From Snuella lapsa (GTDB lineage Bacteria > Bacteroidota > Bacteroidia > Flavobacteriales > Flavobacteriaceae), in assembly GCF_039539345.1 (NCBI RefSeq), contig NZ_BAABCY010000012.1:1-64000 (forward strand): a DNA stretch of 64,000 bases, in the 5' to 3' direction. Below the pieces are notes generated by a model. The model saw only the letters and a program-made list of their open reading frames with translations. It was not told where the DNA came from and ran no database searches. Of the stretch, positions 52,610 through 62,343 are shown piece by piece. A program made the position numbers and the translations under genes. Within the stretch, counting starts at the first letter, position 1, and each line of letters starts with the position of its first letter.

Positions 52610-53767
52610 TTAAGGTACTGGCTGTCCTACGGGAGGTAAATCTTCGGTTACCCAGTTATTGTCAAAAGTTCTATTAAACAACATTACCTCGGTTACCTTA
52701 ATTGGTACATCTTCACTACCATTATCTATAAAAAGTAAGACTTTAGATAAATCAAACGTATGGTTAGGGTCATCCAAACCAGAACTACCAACTAAAATTC
52801 TTTGTCCATCAATATACGCCCTGTAATCGGCCTCACCAACCGTTACAACAATTCTATGCCAGGTATCTGCTTGAATGGCTCCTCCTCCGGAACTTCCTAC
52901 ACCTCTACCCCATAACCCTCCTGAAGGACTTATATAAGTAGAACCATCTCCTGAAATATCGAGTCTCGTATGGAATAGGTTTGAATATGCTCCATAAGAT
53001 GATGCAGGTACGCTAACATCGAAAACAAGGGTATAGTTATTCACCTTGCTCCCTCCTAAGGTAGCAGGTAAATTATGTATCAACTCAAAGTAGCTTCCAC
53101 TTGCTGTAAGCACAGCTCCATCTCCTGAAGCCATTCCTGAAGTAGCACTATGCGAACCCGATCCTCCATCTTTGTCCTTTGGCACTAAATCTGTACCAAT
53201 TGTTGCCTTGCCTAAATTTGAAGTATCGTCGAACTCCCATTGCCCAACAAGTATATCTGCTGCCGGAGGTAATGGTAGTACAGATGCCACTATAAAGAAT
53301 GCTGTTCCAATAGAATCATCTGCATATACAATATTGAACTTTAAGGCTTTTGATGAGCCTGGCCCAATCTCAAGTTCAGCAAGAGAAGTAGTCATCGATA
53401 ATTTAAACTTATCTCCTGAGGCCTCAGCAGAGGTAAAGTTTAAAAGAATGTCTCCAGTTGAACCATCCATAATCTCAACACTATTAATCTGCTTTGAAAG
53501 AAACAAATTTAGAACAACTGGCTGCTCACCTTTAAATCGTTCTTCTTTTGTACGATCATATTTTAACTCATCTATTTCTGCTTGAGTATACGACAACCCC
53601 GTTTTAGGGTTTGGGTTATCGAAATAATGCTCAAAATTGGACAAATACCTTTCATCGGCCCAACCTTGACCGTCATTACTATCGCAATTGGAGAGTACAA
53701 CTGTACAAACAATTACAAAAAGTGGCACAAATAATCTTCTATGTATATTTAAATATTTCTTCATCAT
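52610..53767 (-). CDS. LamG-domain surface lipoprotein (SusE/F-position glycan-binding protein)
   Basis: The start at 53767 (or 53764) lies 11-14 nt after the susD stop and opens a lipoprotein signal, KKYLNIHRRLFVPLFVIV then VVLSNCDSN; the longer frame would overlap susD and has no signal before it. About 385 residues: an N-terminal DUF1735-like sandwich (about 50-160; LNLFLSKQINSVEIMDGSTG) and a C-terminal LamG/ConA domain (about 180-370; VNNYTLVFDVSVPASSYGAY, then ADTWHRIVVTVGEADYRAYI). Genes in this position after susD usually encode surface binding proteins that hold the substrate for the SusC/D pair. No catalytic residues are seen. Confidence 0.83.
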   Translation of the reverse strand: MMKKYLNIHRRLFVPLFVIVCTVVLSNCDSNDGQGWADERYLSNFEHYFDNPNPKTGLSYTQAEIDELKYDRTKEERFKGEQPVVLNLFLSKQINSVEIMDGSTGDILLNFTSAEASGDKFKLSMTTSLAELEIGPGSSKALKFNIVYADDSIGTAFFIVASVLPLPPAADILVGQWEFDDTSNLGKATIGTDLVPKDKDGGSGSHSATSGMASGDGAVLTASGSYFELIHNLPATLGGSKVNNYTLVFDVSVPASSYGAYSNLFHTRLDISGDGSTYISPSGGLWGRGVGSSGGGAIQADTWHRIVVTVGEADYRAYIDGQRILVGSSGLDDPNHTFDLSKVLLFIDNGSEDVPIKVTEVMLFNRTFDNNWVTEDLPPVGQPVP

Positions 53768-53777
53768 TTTAAATAGT

Positions 53778-55286
53778 TTAATCTTTAACTTCCCAAATTT
53801 CAAAGTCAATATCATCTGAATCTACACCGAATTGCCTATTTAAGGCTTCTATATAATTATCTGTGTTATCGGAGTTTTCAGAACCAGGATAAGACCAGCG
53901 AATTGGATAACCGGGATCGGCTCCAACATTAAAACCAGAAAATGATAGGTCTGGCACTCCTGTCCTCCTAAAGTTAAAGAATGATTCATCGCCAGAGTTC
54001 TCTGCAAAGGCTATATACTTTTGCTCTAACAATCTTGTTAATCCAGCATCTCCAGCAATATATTCAGAATCTGAATCGCTCAAAAAACTATTGATGTCCC
54101 CACTATCTACACCGTACCAATTCATAGAACCAGCAACGGCATTATCGTAATGTTCTTTTGCACTAACAGAAATCCAACCGCGATGTGCTGCTTCTGCTAT
54201 GCAAAACTCTTGTTCCCAATAACTTATCCATACCCCAGGCTGTCCTACATAATTCCAGTACTTCTCTTCATTTGGTAAAGAAAGTTCCCCATCTAATCTT
54301 AGTGTAATGTTATCGGCTGGGCTTATGGTAGGGTCTGCACCAGTATAAGAATCTGGATTAGTGAAAACATCTGGATTACCTGGATCTGCATCAATAGATG
54401 CTTGTGTAGGATCTGCAACTACAAACAACCTTGGGTCTTCATATTCTTTTAACAAGTTGACATAGGTTGACGCATACACTACCGATTGTCTATAAACAGC
54501 TATATCTGGGTTATACGTTTGCTTAAAGTTGTCTTCATTTCTATAGGTTAACTCAGCATTATCTGCAATACTTTCCATTAAAGGATACTGGCTTGGATTA
54601 TTAACTATTCTAGCAAAACGCCCTTTAACATCTAATTGGCTATCATTAGCCTTTTTGCTAAGAGAAATTAAAATTCGTAAGGTATAAGCATTGATAAGTT
54701 TTTGCCAATTACTTAATTGTCCATTAAAGTATGCATCTCCAGCCAAATTATAACCTTGATTGTCTGCAATATAATCTCCCAATTCTAAGCTGGCTTCATC
54801 TAACATATCCAGCGCCCCTATGTATACCTGTTTTTGGGTATCGTAAACTGGTCTAGGCACTTGTTGCCCCAACAAAGCTTGAGAAAAAGGAACATCTCCC
54901 ATTCTTCTGGTCATTTCAATGTAAGCTCTTGCTGCATAAAACTTACCTAAAATTTTGTATATAGGTGCATTATTAGCATCTGCTGCTTCATTCATTTTTT
55001 CAATATTCCTTAAATCTGAGTAACCTCCAAAACTACCTCCAAATCCACTACGGAAGTTGATATTGTATTCACTATCTGTAGACACCCATATGTGATACTG
55101 CATACGAATATAACTATCTGTAAAAGATGTTGTAACTCCAGGAGTCAAACCAGTGAATAAAAGTGAGGGGGGAACTGATGTAGGGTTGTTTGGGTTTTCC
55201 CTTAACTCTTCATAATCCAAACAGCTATGTAAACTGCTTAATACAAATATTAGCAGTAATACCTTTATATATTTTATAGTTTTCAT
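53778..55286 (-). CDS. SusD/RagB-like outer-membrane lipoprotein (SusD-like_2)
   Basis: A 502-residue SusD-type protein with lipoprotein signal LLLIFVLSSLHSCLDYEEL (Cys about 22) and the conserved NPNNPTSVPPSLLFTG opening. TPR-like helices follow (YKILGKFYAARAYIEMTRRM, about 105-125; GQLSNWQKLINAYTLRILIS, about 190). The late motif LEQKYIAFAENSGDESFFNF (about 420) is the usual C-terminal part of the SusD-like_2 subfamily. It forms the lid over the SusC barrel encoded 12 nt upstream and captures the ligand. The ligand cannot be read from sequence; the SusD-like_2 branch often handles ligands other than starch. Confidence 0.9.
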   Translation of the reverse strand: MKTIKYIKVLLLIFVLSSLHSCLDYEELRENPNNPTSVPPSLLFTGLTPGVTTSFTDSYIRMQYHIWVSTDSEYNINFRSGFGGSFGGYSDLRNIEKMNEAADANNAPIYKILGKFYAARAYIEMTRRMGDVPFSQALLGQQVPRPVYDTQKQVYIGALDMLDEASLELGDYIADNQGYNLAGDAYFNGQLSNWQKLINAYTLRILISLSKKANDSQLDVKGRFARIVNNPSQYPLMESIADNAELTYRNEDNFKQTYNPDIAVYRQSVVYASTYVNLLKEYEDPRLFVVADPTQASIDADPGNPDVFTNPDSYTGADPTISPADNITLRLDGELSLPNEEKYWNYVGQPGVWISYWEQEFCIAEAAHRGWISVSAKEHYDNAVAGSMNWYGVDSGDINSFLSDSDSEYIAGDAGLTRLLEQKYIAFAENSGDESFFNFRRTGVPDLSFSGFNVGADPGYPIRWSYPGSENSDNTDNYIEALNRQFGVDSDDIDFEIWEVKD

Positions 55287-55297
55287 ATCCTCTTTTT

Positions 55298-58200
55298 TTA
55301 GAATTGTAAGTTTACGTTAAAACCAAATGACCTTTGCGATGGCTGCTGTAAATTGGTATCTCCTGTGCTAAGTGTATATGTATCTAAATCTCCATAGGTA
55401 TCATCCTTAGTCCAGTAAAGTAAGTTTCTTCCAACTACTGATATTGAGGCTGCCTTAATAAACGTATTTTCTAACATCTTTCTTGGGAAGGTATAAGTAA
55501 CACTAGCCTCTCTTAATTTCGCAAATGTTTTTTCGATAATATTACTTCTCCAATCTCCCATATAACCTTGTGCCCATTGTTGGTAATTTACTTTTGTTTC
55601 ATTAGGAACAAATTCTCTGGTATCTTCAATTACATTGCCATCTGGATCCCATGTTACATCTCCCGAAACTACTTGCATACCCGGTATTAGCATGGTTCGA
55701 GCATCACCACCAGTTGCAAAGGCAATATTTGATAAATCTCTTTCTGGATGCACAGATTCTGGGTGTGAACCTGAACGCCATAAATCACGCTCGTAACGAT
55801 CAAAAGTGATACCTCCAAAACGTCCATCAATTAGAAAATTCATAGACCAATTTTTGTAACGAATGGTGTTATTAAAACTTGCCGTAAAATCAGGCTGGGT
55901 GTTTCCTAAGTCAATAGCTGGGGTACTTACTGGCAATCCATTTGGCCCAATAATTAACTGGCCATCTGCTGTACGATCCCATGTGTTCCACCAATAATGA
56001 TTTAATTCTCCTCCTACAAAAGTCCTTCCTTCTCTTTCGGGTATGGTTCCATCTTCAAGTGGTGGTAAAGAAATTAAATAACGTGTATATTTATCCACAT
56101 TGAATAGCATAGACCATTCAAAATCATCTGTCCTTACGGGCACAACACTAATAGAGGCATCAAAACCACGTGTTTCGGTTTTTCTTCCATTTTGTAAAAT
56201 CCCTGAATACCCTGAAGCGCTTGAAAAACTTTGTGTAAATATTTGAGGTCCAAAGGTGTTTTCGTAATAAGAGAAATCAATACCAAAACGTCCATTAAAC
56301 AACTTTAATTCGGCACCATATTCAACAGAAGCGTTAAACTCAGGTCTTAGGTCTGGGTTCTCCAATCTACTTGGATACGAGGCCGTAGGTATGTTTCTCC
56401 ATCGACCAGTACCAAATTCATTTGTAGCTTCGAATATGCCAAAATCGTCACCTACACTAGCATAGGCTGTTCTCACTTTTAAGAAACTTATAAAATCTGG
56501 CATTTCGAACGCATCACTTAATACCGCACTCATATAAACTGAAGGGTAAAAGAAACTATCGTTGCCTTTTATTAAAGTTGAACTTTTATCTATTCTTGCC
56601 GTAGCTCCAACAAAAAGTAAATTTTTATACGATAAATCAAAAGAGGCATAACCACTATATACTCCTTTATAAGCCGTCGAACTATTAGGCGTTACTGGAT
56701 CTACAGAATTTTGCAACGTAAATATCTCTGGAACAATTAATTGAGTTGTACTAGCGCTTTCGCTAACTGTTTTTAAATAGCGTTGGTTAGCACCTAAAGT
56801 AGCATCTATACCAAAATCACCATTAAAAAATTTCTGGTTATAGGATAATAAGAAATCGGTATTGTTCTCAAAATATCTAGTATGGTTATATCTAAAGCGT
56901 CCTCCACGATCTGGAATATCATAATTATAAATATCTTTAGATATTTCCTCATTATTAGTAAGATCATAAGAATTTAATGTGGATCTTACATGTATATTTA
57001 AGTTATCTGAAAACTTATAATTAAACTTTAAATAGGTAAGGATATCGTTTTTTATCCAAGGCCGTTTCCATGCATGCGCCAAAGCATACGGGTTATTGAA
57101 ACGCCATTTTTCAACGAAGTTTTGCGCTATCCCTTCTTTACCTTCTTGCCATACTTGTCTAAAGTTTCGAACATCATAATGTGCTCCACCCCATATCGTC
57201 AAGTTATATAGTGGCGATGTTGGCCCATAAACACCTCTAATTCTGTTATCTGAATTTTGATGGTTAAATTGTAAAGAGCCATCTACCGAAGCTTTGTCTG
57301 ATATATCTAAATGACCTGCTAAACGAATGGTATTAATATCCAACCGTTGTCCTGGAGTTGAAGCTTTTGAATACCTGTATGTATCAGAAATAGCGAAGTA
57401 CCCACGCTCAAAATTACTTTGTACGGTAACATTATGTGTAGACACAACACCTACATCCATAAAATTCTTTAGGTTATCCTCTCCCCTAGATATCCAAGGT
57501 GTAGGAATTCTATATCCGGTTTCGGGATCTATAGGTGAGTCGAATTGTTCTATTAAACGTCCATCAAATTTAGGTCCCCAAATAGAGTGGTCTACATCAT
57601 TTTGACCTCCCCCTAAGGTTAAGCCATCACCTCCAGCAATACCACCACCGTAACGGTATATCCCATTATTTCCAGGTCCGTATTCGGTTTGAGCATGTGG
57701 AATTCTTAAAAAGCCCGTTTGAAAGGTATTGGAAGTGTTATAGGTAATTACAGTTCCTTGCTTTCCCTTACCTGTTTTCATTGTTACTTGCAAAGCTCCA
57801 TTTTTACCCAATGATCCATAAAGTGCTGATGCTGCAGCTCCCTTTAAAACTGTTATGCTCTCGATATCGTCTGAAGACAGGTTCCAAAAATCACTATTGG
57901 GTTGCGGTACACCATCAACCACAATCAAAGGCCTTTCTCCCCTTAAGTAAATTTGTGGATCTGAAAAGAAATCTGCGCTATTGTTGGTTACAATTACACC
58001 TGCAACCTTACCTGTTAAACCTTCAACAAAACTGGGAGGCTGTGCTTTAGTTAAGGCTTCTCCTGCAACTTCTTGGGTAGCAAAACCTACCTTACGTCTT
58101 TCTTTTCTAATTCCTAATGCTGTTACAACAACCTCTTCTAATAGTGCTGCATCTTCCTTAAGTATAACATTAATTACATCATCATCACCAACAGTAATTT

Positions 58201-58780
58201 TTAATGTTTTCATCCCAATATAAGAGAATTCAAGGACATCTCCTTTATTAGCATTAATGGTGTAATTACCATCAAAGTCTGTTTGTGCTCCTGTTGATGT
58301 ACCTTCCTTAATTATATTAACTCCAGGTAAAGGCACATTACCTATATCGGTAACTGTTCCTGTAATTATCCTTTTTTGTTGATCTTGAACATCAACATAA
58401 ACTGGTTCTTCTTCTTTCTCTTTTAGAACAATTGTATTACTATTGGTGAATTCAAAATTGAACACCTCGCTAACAAGGCTCTTTTTTAAAAGCTGGTTGG
58501 TTCCAATAACACCTTTTTTTAGAGGTACTTTAGGAAAGTCCTTAAACATATCTATTTGATATATAAAGGTGTAATCTGTCTGATCCATTATAAGATCAAA
58601 AATTTCATCTACCGTTAATACTTTGTCCGTATTAATAATGATCTTCGTGTTTTGTGATAAGATATTACTAGGTGTAAAACTTAGTAGTGATGTGCAGAAT
58701 AAGAATATAAAAGATCGCACCATAATAATTAGTAACTTCTTCTTAAACAGAAAAAGAAGATAGGTTGATTTAATTTTCAT
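55298..58780 (-). CDS. SusC/RagA-type TonB-dependent transporter with STN domain
   Basis: A 1160-residue outer-membrane transporter. After the signal (IMVRSFIFLFCTSLLSFTPS) comes an STN domain (about 50-120; KVLTVDEIFDLIMDQTDYTF), then a carboxypeptidase-like domain (about 135-215; ITGTVTDIGNVPLPGVNIIK, with FDGNYTINANKGDVLEFSYI), the TonB box and plug (VVVTALGIRKERRKVGFATQ; VDGVPQPNSDFWNLSSDDIE; ITVLKGAAASALYGSLGKNG) and a 22-strand barrel. The STN domain is the part that contacts the FecR anti-sigma factor, whose gene lies directly upstream with an ECF sigma factor, so the import locus is induced by its own substrate. Confidence 0.93.
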   Translation of the reverse strand: MKIKSTYLLFLFKKKLLIIMVRSFIFLFCTSLLSFTPSNILSQNTKIIINTDKVLTVDEIFDLIMDQTDYTFIYQIDMFKDFPKVPLKKGVIGTNQLLKKSLVSEVFNFEFTNSNTIVLKEKEEEPVYVDVQDQQKRIITGTVTDIGNVPLPGVNIIKEGTSTGAQTDFDGNYTINANKGDVLEFSYIGMKTLKITVGDDDVINVILKEDAALLEEVVVTALGIRKERRKVGFATQEVAGEALTKAQPPSFVEGLTGKVAGVIVTNNSADFFSDPQIYLRGERPLIVVDGVPQPNSDFWNLSSDDIESITVLKGAAASALYGSLGKNGALQVTMKTGKGKQGTVITYNTSNTFQTGFLRIPHAQTEYGPGNNGIYRYGGGIAGGDGLTLGGGQNDVDHSIWGPKFDGRLIEQFDSPIDPETGYRIPTPWISRGEDNLKNFMDVGVVSTHNVTVQSNFERGYFAISDTYRYSKASTPGQRLDINTIRLAGHLDISDKASVDGSLQFNHQNSDNRIRGVYGPTSPLYNLTIWGGAHYDVRNFRQVWQEGKEGIAQNFVEKWRFNNPYALAHAWKRPWIKNDILTYLKFNYKFSDNLNIHVRSTLNSYDLTNNEEISKDIYNYDIPDRGGRFRYNHTRYFENNTDFLLSYNQKFFNGDFGIDATLGANQRYLKTVSESASTTQLIVPEIFTLQNSVDPVTPNSSTAYKGVYSGYASFDLSYKNLLFVGATARIDKSSTLIKGNDSFFYPSVYMSAVLSDAFEMPDFISFLKVRTAYASVGDDFGIFEATNEFGTGRWRNIPTASYPSRLENPDLRPEFNASVEYGAELKLFNGRFGIDFSYYENTFGPQIFTQSFSSASGYSGILQNGRKTETRGFDASISVVPVRTDDFEWSMLFNVDKYTRYLISLPPLEDGTIPEREGRTFVGGELNHYWWNTWDRTADGQLIIGPNGLPVSTPAIDLGNTQPDFTASFNNTIRYKNWSMNFLIDGRFGGITFDRYERDLWRSGSHPESVHPERDLSNIAFATGGDARTMLIPGMQVVSGDVTWDPDGNVIEDTREFVPNETKVNYQQWAQGYMGDWRSNIIEKTFAKLREASVTYTFPRKMLENTFIKAASISVVGRNLLYWTKDDTYGDLDTYTLSTGDTNLQQPSQRSFGFNVNLQF

Positions 58781-58890
58781 AAATTTGCATGTTATTGATT
58801 GGTTAAATTTTTAATTAATTAGTAATTCTAAAAAAGAGGGGTAAAGCGTTTACTTTGGCGAGCTAATTCTTTGCACTCTCTTTTTGCTTT

Positions 58891-60090
58891 TTATTTAATA
58901 ATTATCGTATTGTTTTTTATCTCATAGGCATTTATAAAATTTGTGTTTTTAATTATTGTTAGTATTTCTTCTAAATCTTGATTTTTACTTAACACACCTT
59001 TAAAAAGTATGTCTTCCATGCTCTTTTCAGCAAATACCATCTCTACATCGTACCACCTTGACAATACTCTAGCAATTTCTTTTAAAGATTTGTTTTTAAA
59101 ACTGAAAAAACCGTCACGCCATGATATTTCGGCTGCTACGTTAACTTTCGATATTTCAACAGCTTTAGTTTCCTTATTTAAAACAGATTGTTGACTAGGT
59201 TTTAGTGCTTTCTTTTGGATTTCATTATCCAAAACTACTTTCCCCTCAACCAAGGTCGTATAGACATAAGCTTCATCTTGATATGCCTTAACATTAAATT
59301 CTGTTCCTAAAACCTCGATTTCTTGTTCTCCTGTAAGCACCTTAAATACGGCTCCTTCATGATCTGTGCTTGGAGACACATCAAAATACGCTTCTCCATA
59401 TACCAATTCTACACTTCTAGTTTCTCCTTTAACAAAAAACTTAGGATATTTTAATTGTGACTCCGAATTTAGCCAGACTTTTGTCCCATCTTCCAACGCA
59501 ACAAAAAACTGACCTCCTCTTGGTATTGTTAGGTAATTGTAAACTACTTTGGAAAGCCCTTCTTTATTGCTATTTACTGCCTCGTAAACAATTTTTTCTC
59601 CATTACTTTTTACATTGGAATTTGAGTAGGATTGTCCTTCTTCCAGAATAACATTAGAGCCATCCTCAAGAGTTAGTGTTGCCTTGTCCGTTCCTATCTT
59701 TATTATACTATTGGTTACAGAAACCTCTTGTCGTTCTATAGGTGCATCTCCTTCTTTATTTATAAATAAAAATACAGCAAGTAATAATACAACACTTGCA
59801 GCCACCGCATACCTAAACCAAGGTTTAATACTTCTTGTCGTATTATTCTCCTTTAACTTATTGGAATACTCCTGTTCCCTTAACTGTGCTATGGATTCAG
59901 GGAATTGTATCTTGCTCTTAATCTTTATCCAATCGGCTTCACTCCTACTTGAAGCTGTAAGAACCCAAGCTTTTTTTAATTGAATGAACAATTCTTTATT
60001 TTCAGATGAGGCCTCGACCCATTGAAATAAAATGGTTGCTTCCTCTTCGGAAGCATTATTTGAAAGGTATTTAAATATTAGGTTATCCAT
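58891..60090 (-). CDS. FecR-type anti-sigma factor
   Basis: Start at the ATG at 60090 gives 399 residues beginning MDNLIFKYLSNNASEEE, the common form for Bacteroidota FecR proteins; the frame opens 11 codons earlier. A cytoplasmic DUF4880-like head (about 5-85), one transmembrane helix (about 92-112; WFRYAVAASVVLLLAVFLFI), the FecR sandwich (about 175-275; YNYLTIPRGGQFFVALEDGT, VELVYGEAYFDVSP) and a DUF4974 STN-interacting tail (about 310-399; ISWRDGFFSFKNKSLKEIAR). It holds the ECF sigma factor in check until SusC signals that the ligand is bound. Confidence 0.92.
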   Translation of the reverse strand: MDNLIFKYLSNNASEEEATILFQWVEASSENKELFIQLKKAWVLTASSRSEADWIKIKSKIQFPESIAQLREQEYSNKLKENNTTRSIKPWFRYAVAASVVLLLAVFLFINKEGDAPIERQEVSVTNSIIKIGTDKATLTLEDGSNVILEEGQSYSNSNVKSNGEKIVYEAVNSNKEGLSKVVYNYLTIPRGGQFFVALEDGTKVWLNSESQLKYPKFFVKGETRSVELVYGEAYFDVSPSTDHEGAVFKVLTGEQEIEVLGTEFNVKAYQDEAYVYTTLVEGKVVLDNEIQKKALKPSQQSVLNKETKAVEISKVNVAAEISWRDGFFSFKNKSLKEIARVLSRWYDVEMVFAEKSMEDILFKGVLSKNQDLEEILTIIKNTNFINAYEIKNNTIIIK

Positions 60091-60162
60091 TAAACGAGTT
60101 TTTCGCGTCATTAGTTTGTACACCTCAAACTCTGAATACCCTATATTAAAAGTTTATTTTTT

Positions 60163-60768
60163 TTATGAATTATTGAAAACGATAACAAAAAACACCGATA
60201 AATAGTGTGCTAACTTCAAATTGAGTTCCTTGGTAGCCCGTGTCATATTAGCTTCTACCGCCTTAACGGAAACCCCTAGTTCTTCTGCTATTTCCTTATT
60301 TTTTTTATTTTCTATTCGACGTTTTATAAAAACCTCTCTACAGCGTTCTGGCAAATCCTGAATAGCCTTATCTATTGTTTCTTTTAATTCGGTAAGATTC
60401 ATGGAATCAAAATTCAACGCATGTAAGACCTCTTGGCTTAACTGTCTTTCTTTTTCCTGTAATTTAAAATCCCTATACTTAGAAACAACTTTATTATGTC
60501 TAATTAGATTCAAACAATTTGACTTAGCAGCCGTATAAAGGAATGCAGGTATACCTGTTTTTTTACTTATCTTTTCCTTATTAAGCCACAATTTAATAAA
60601 AGCCTCCTGAGCAACACTTTTGGCCTTATCTTCATCGTGTAAAAACTGCACACAAAAACCAACAATGTTATTGTAGTATTTGTCAAAATAAAATTTAAAA
60701 GCTACCCCATCTCCCCGTTTAAAACGGAGAAACACAGATTCTCTAGCAGATAAGACTCTCTCTGTCAT
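60163..60768 (-). CDS. ECF RNA polymerase sigma factor
   Basis: A 201-residue ECF sigma-70 factor of the SusCD-linked group. Region 2 lies about 25-90 (YNNIVGFCVQFLHDEDKAKS, VAQEAFIKLWLNKEKI) and region 4 about 130-185 (DLPERCREVFIKRRIENKKN, then ELGVSVKAVEANMTRATKEL). It should activate the SusC promoter and its own locus after release by the FecR protein encoded 72 nt downstream. Upstream, 71 nt away and on the same strand, is the frameshifted FAD amine oxidase, so readthrough from the phosphonate catabolism side is possible. The hydrophobic tail (LAHYLSVFFVIVFNNS) is common in this group. Confidence 0.92.
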   Translation of the reverse strand: MTERVLSARESVFLRFKRGDGVAFKFYFDKYYNNIVGFCVQFLHDEDKAKSVAQEAFIKLWLNKEKISKKTGIPAFLYTAAKSNCLNLIRHNKVVSKYRDFKLQEKERQLSQEVLHALNFDSMNLTELKETIDKAIQDLPERCREVFIKRRIENKKNKEIAEELGVSVKAVEANMTRATKELNLKLAHYLSVFFVIVFNNS

Positions 60769-60839
60769 GTTTAACCCTCAAGTAACTAATTTAAATATAT
60801 AAAAAATTCACGGCTTTAACTAATTGCATTTAAAATTAA

Positions 60840-62059
60840 TCAACCTTCCTTTTTATTAGAACGTGCATTGGCACATTGTTGCCTAAAAACACCATCAAAC
60901 GGATCAAAGTTACCAAAACGTTCCATACTAAACGAATCGATTTGTGTAAACAGCGGCATGTCGTAAATTAATTCAGCTATAATGCGTCCGTACCCTCCTG
61001 AAGTAGCTACACCAGCTCCCGAACAACCTGTAGCTACGTAAAGCCCTTCCATATTTTTTGCTTTTCCCAATGTTAATGATGCATCTGGTGTATAGGTAGA
61101 AATTCCTGAAATACAATGTGCTATTTCCATATCATGAAACTCTGGAAAAAATTCCTGAAATTTTTCACCTTCATCCATTAGTATATGCCAAGATTCGTCT
61201 TCTTTTATCATGTTATAACCGTGCATACTATTGGGTAAGGTTTTAGGATCCACGTGCAAACCGGCTCTATCCCGTATACCAAAAAGCAACGCTTCTCCTT
61301 CAGGTCTGCAATAAGTCGAGGCATCCGGAAAAATGGCCATTGGCTGGTGGGGATTAAATAAATCCGGTCTTCGTCCGGTTATCCAATAAATACTCCTTAC
61401 CGGTGCCATTGGAATCGCCTCATTTACTTGCATAGACAACAAATTACTCCACGCACCAGCTGCATCAACCACTATATCACAGTTAATCACCCCATTATTG
61501 GTTCTTACACCTGTTATTTGATTGGCTTCGTACAAAATCTCCTCAACATCCGTATACTGCTTTATAGTTGCTCCACATATTTTAGCAGCCTTAGCATAGT
61601 TATTTGCTAAAACAGTCGATTCCATATAGCAATCGCCTTTCATAAAAGCTCCACCTCTCACTTCTGAAATATTTACCCAAGGCAACCTTTCCTTAACTTC
61701 TTCGGCAGTAATCCATTCATGCTCCAACCCAAACTCCTTAGCTATTTCCATGAGGTTCCTAACACTTTTTTCGGAAGCATCAGATGCAACCACATGCACA
61801 CTTCCTACCTTCATAACGCCAGAAGGCTCTTCTAGCAGAACCTCCATCTCTTCTATGGCGGCCATGGTTTCCATAACTAAAGGAATGATTGGTCTTTTTG
61901 CTCTAGCCAAGGTTACCAGCGATGCAGCTGCTGCCGTATTACCACTACCAATATAATCGCGATCTACCAATGTCACTTCTGCATTACCCATTTTACTGAC
62001 ATAATAGGCCACTCCAGCCCCAATAGTACCACCACCAATACAACAACCTTTTTCATCAT
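60840..62059 (-). pseudogene. FAD-dependent amine oxidase (DAO fold, PbfC/PbfD-like position) with N-terminal frameshift
   Basis: The open part (60840-62012, GTG start) encodes 390 residues of a DAO-type flavoprotein: LVDRDYIGSGNTAAAASLVT, GGAFMKGDCYMESTVLANNY, CDIVVDAAGAWSNLLS, and VATGCSGAGVATSGGYGRII. It lacks the FAD-binding GxGxxG. That motif lies just upstream in the same frame (GGGTIGAGVAYYVS), while the only good start, ATG-ATG-AAA-AAG-GTT (62059-62042), is one base out of frame. Restoring one base near 62039 (GTATTGG to GTAATTGG) yields MMKKVVVIGGGTIGAGVAYY. It is therefore a recent frameshift or a sequence error. With phnA and phnY divergent, the native enzyme probably oxidised an aminophosphonate such as aminoethylphosphonate or its N-methyl form; a general amino-acid oxidase is the alternative. 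Confidence 0.8.
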
Positions 62060-62108
62060 TGATTAAATATTTCGATATAACTCCTTTTTAATACTTCAAA
62101 AACGTTTA

Positions 62109-62116
62109 CAAATTTA
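62109..62116 (-). promoter_or_regulatory. -7 promoter box of the FAD amine oxidase gene
   Basis: Minus strand TAAATTTG fits TAnnTTTG, about 50 nt before the ATG at 62059. The nearest upstream TTG is only 12 nt away, so the -33 element is weak or absent. Confidence 0.45.
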
Positions 62117-62159
62117 ACATATAGTATACAATGTTTTCATAAAAATCAAATATTTAACC

Positions 62160-62240
62160 TAACATTAATCTTAAAACAACATTAAATCACTCTATTGGCT
62201 CAATATCCAATTCATATCAGATATAAAAGCACTAATGTTA
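62160..62240. repeat. TAACATTA-type sites in the divergent phosphonate promoter region
   Basis: TAACATTA at 62160-62167 and its inverse TAATGTTA at 62233-62240, with a related AACATTAA near 62179, lie between the two facing-away promoter boxes. They could be operators for a shared regulator not encoded in the window. Confidence 0.3.
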
Positions 62241-62300
62241 AATAATTGTAATATATGTCAATTTTTATTTCTAAAAATTATATTAATTGTAAAATTATTT

Positions 62301-62308
62301 TACTTTTG
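62301..62308 (+). promoter_or_regulatory. -7 promoter box of phnA
   Basis: TACTTTTG fits the TAnnTTTG consensus, 35 nt before the phnA ATG at 62344. The only nearby TTG (62287-62289) is 11 nt upstream, shorter than the usual spacing, so activation may need a regulator. Confidence 0.5.
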
Positions 62309-62343
62309 TTAAAATTTTAAAGACAAATATTACAGAATACACA

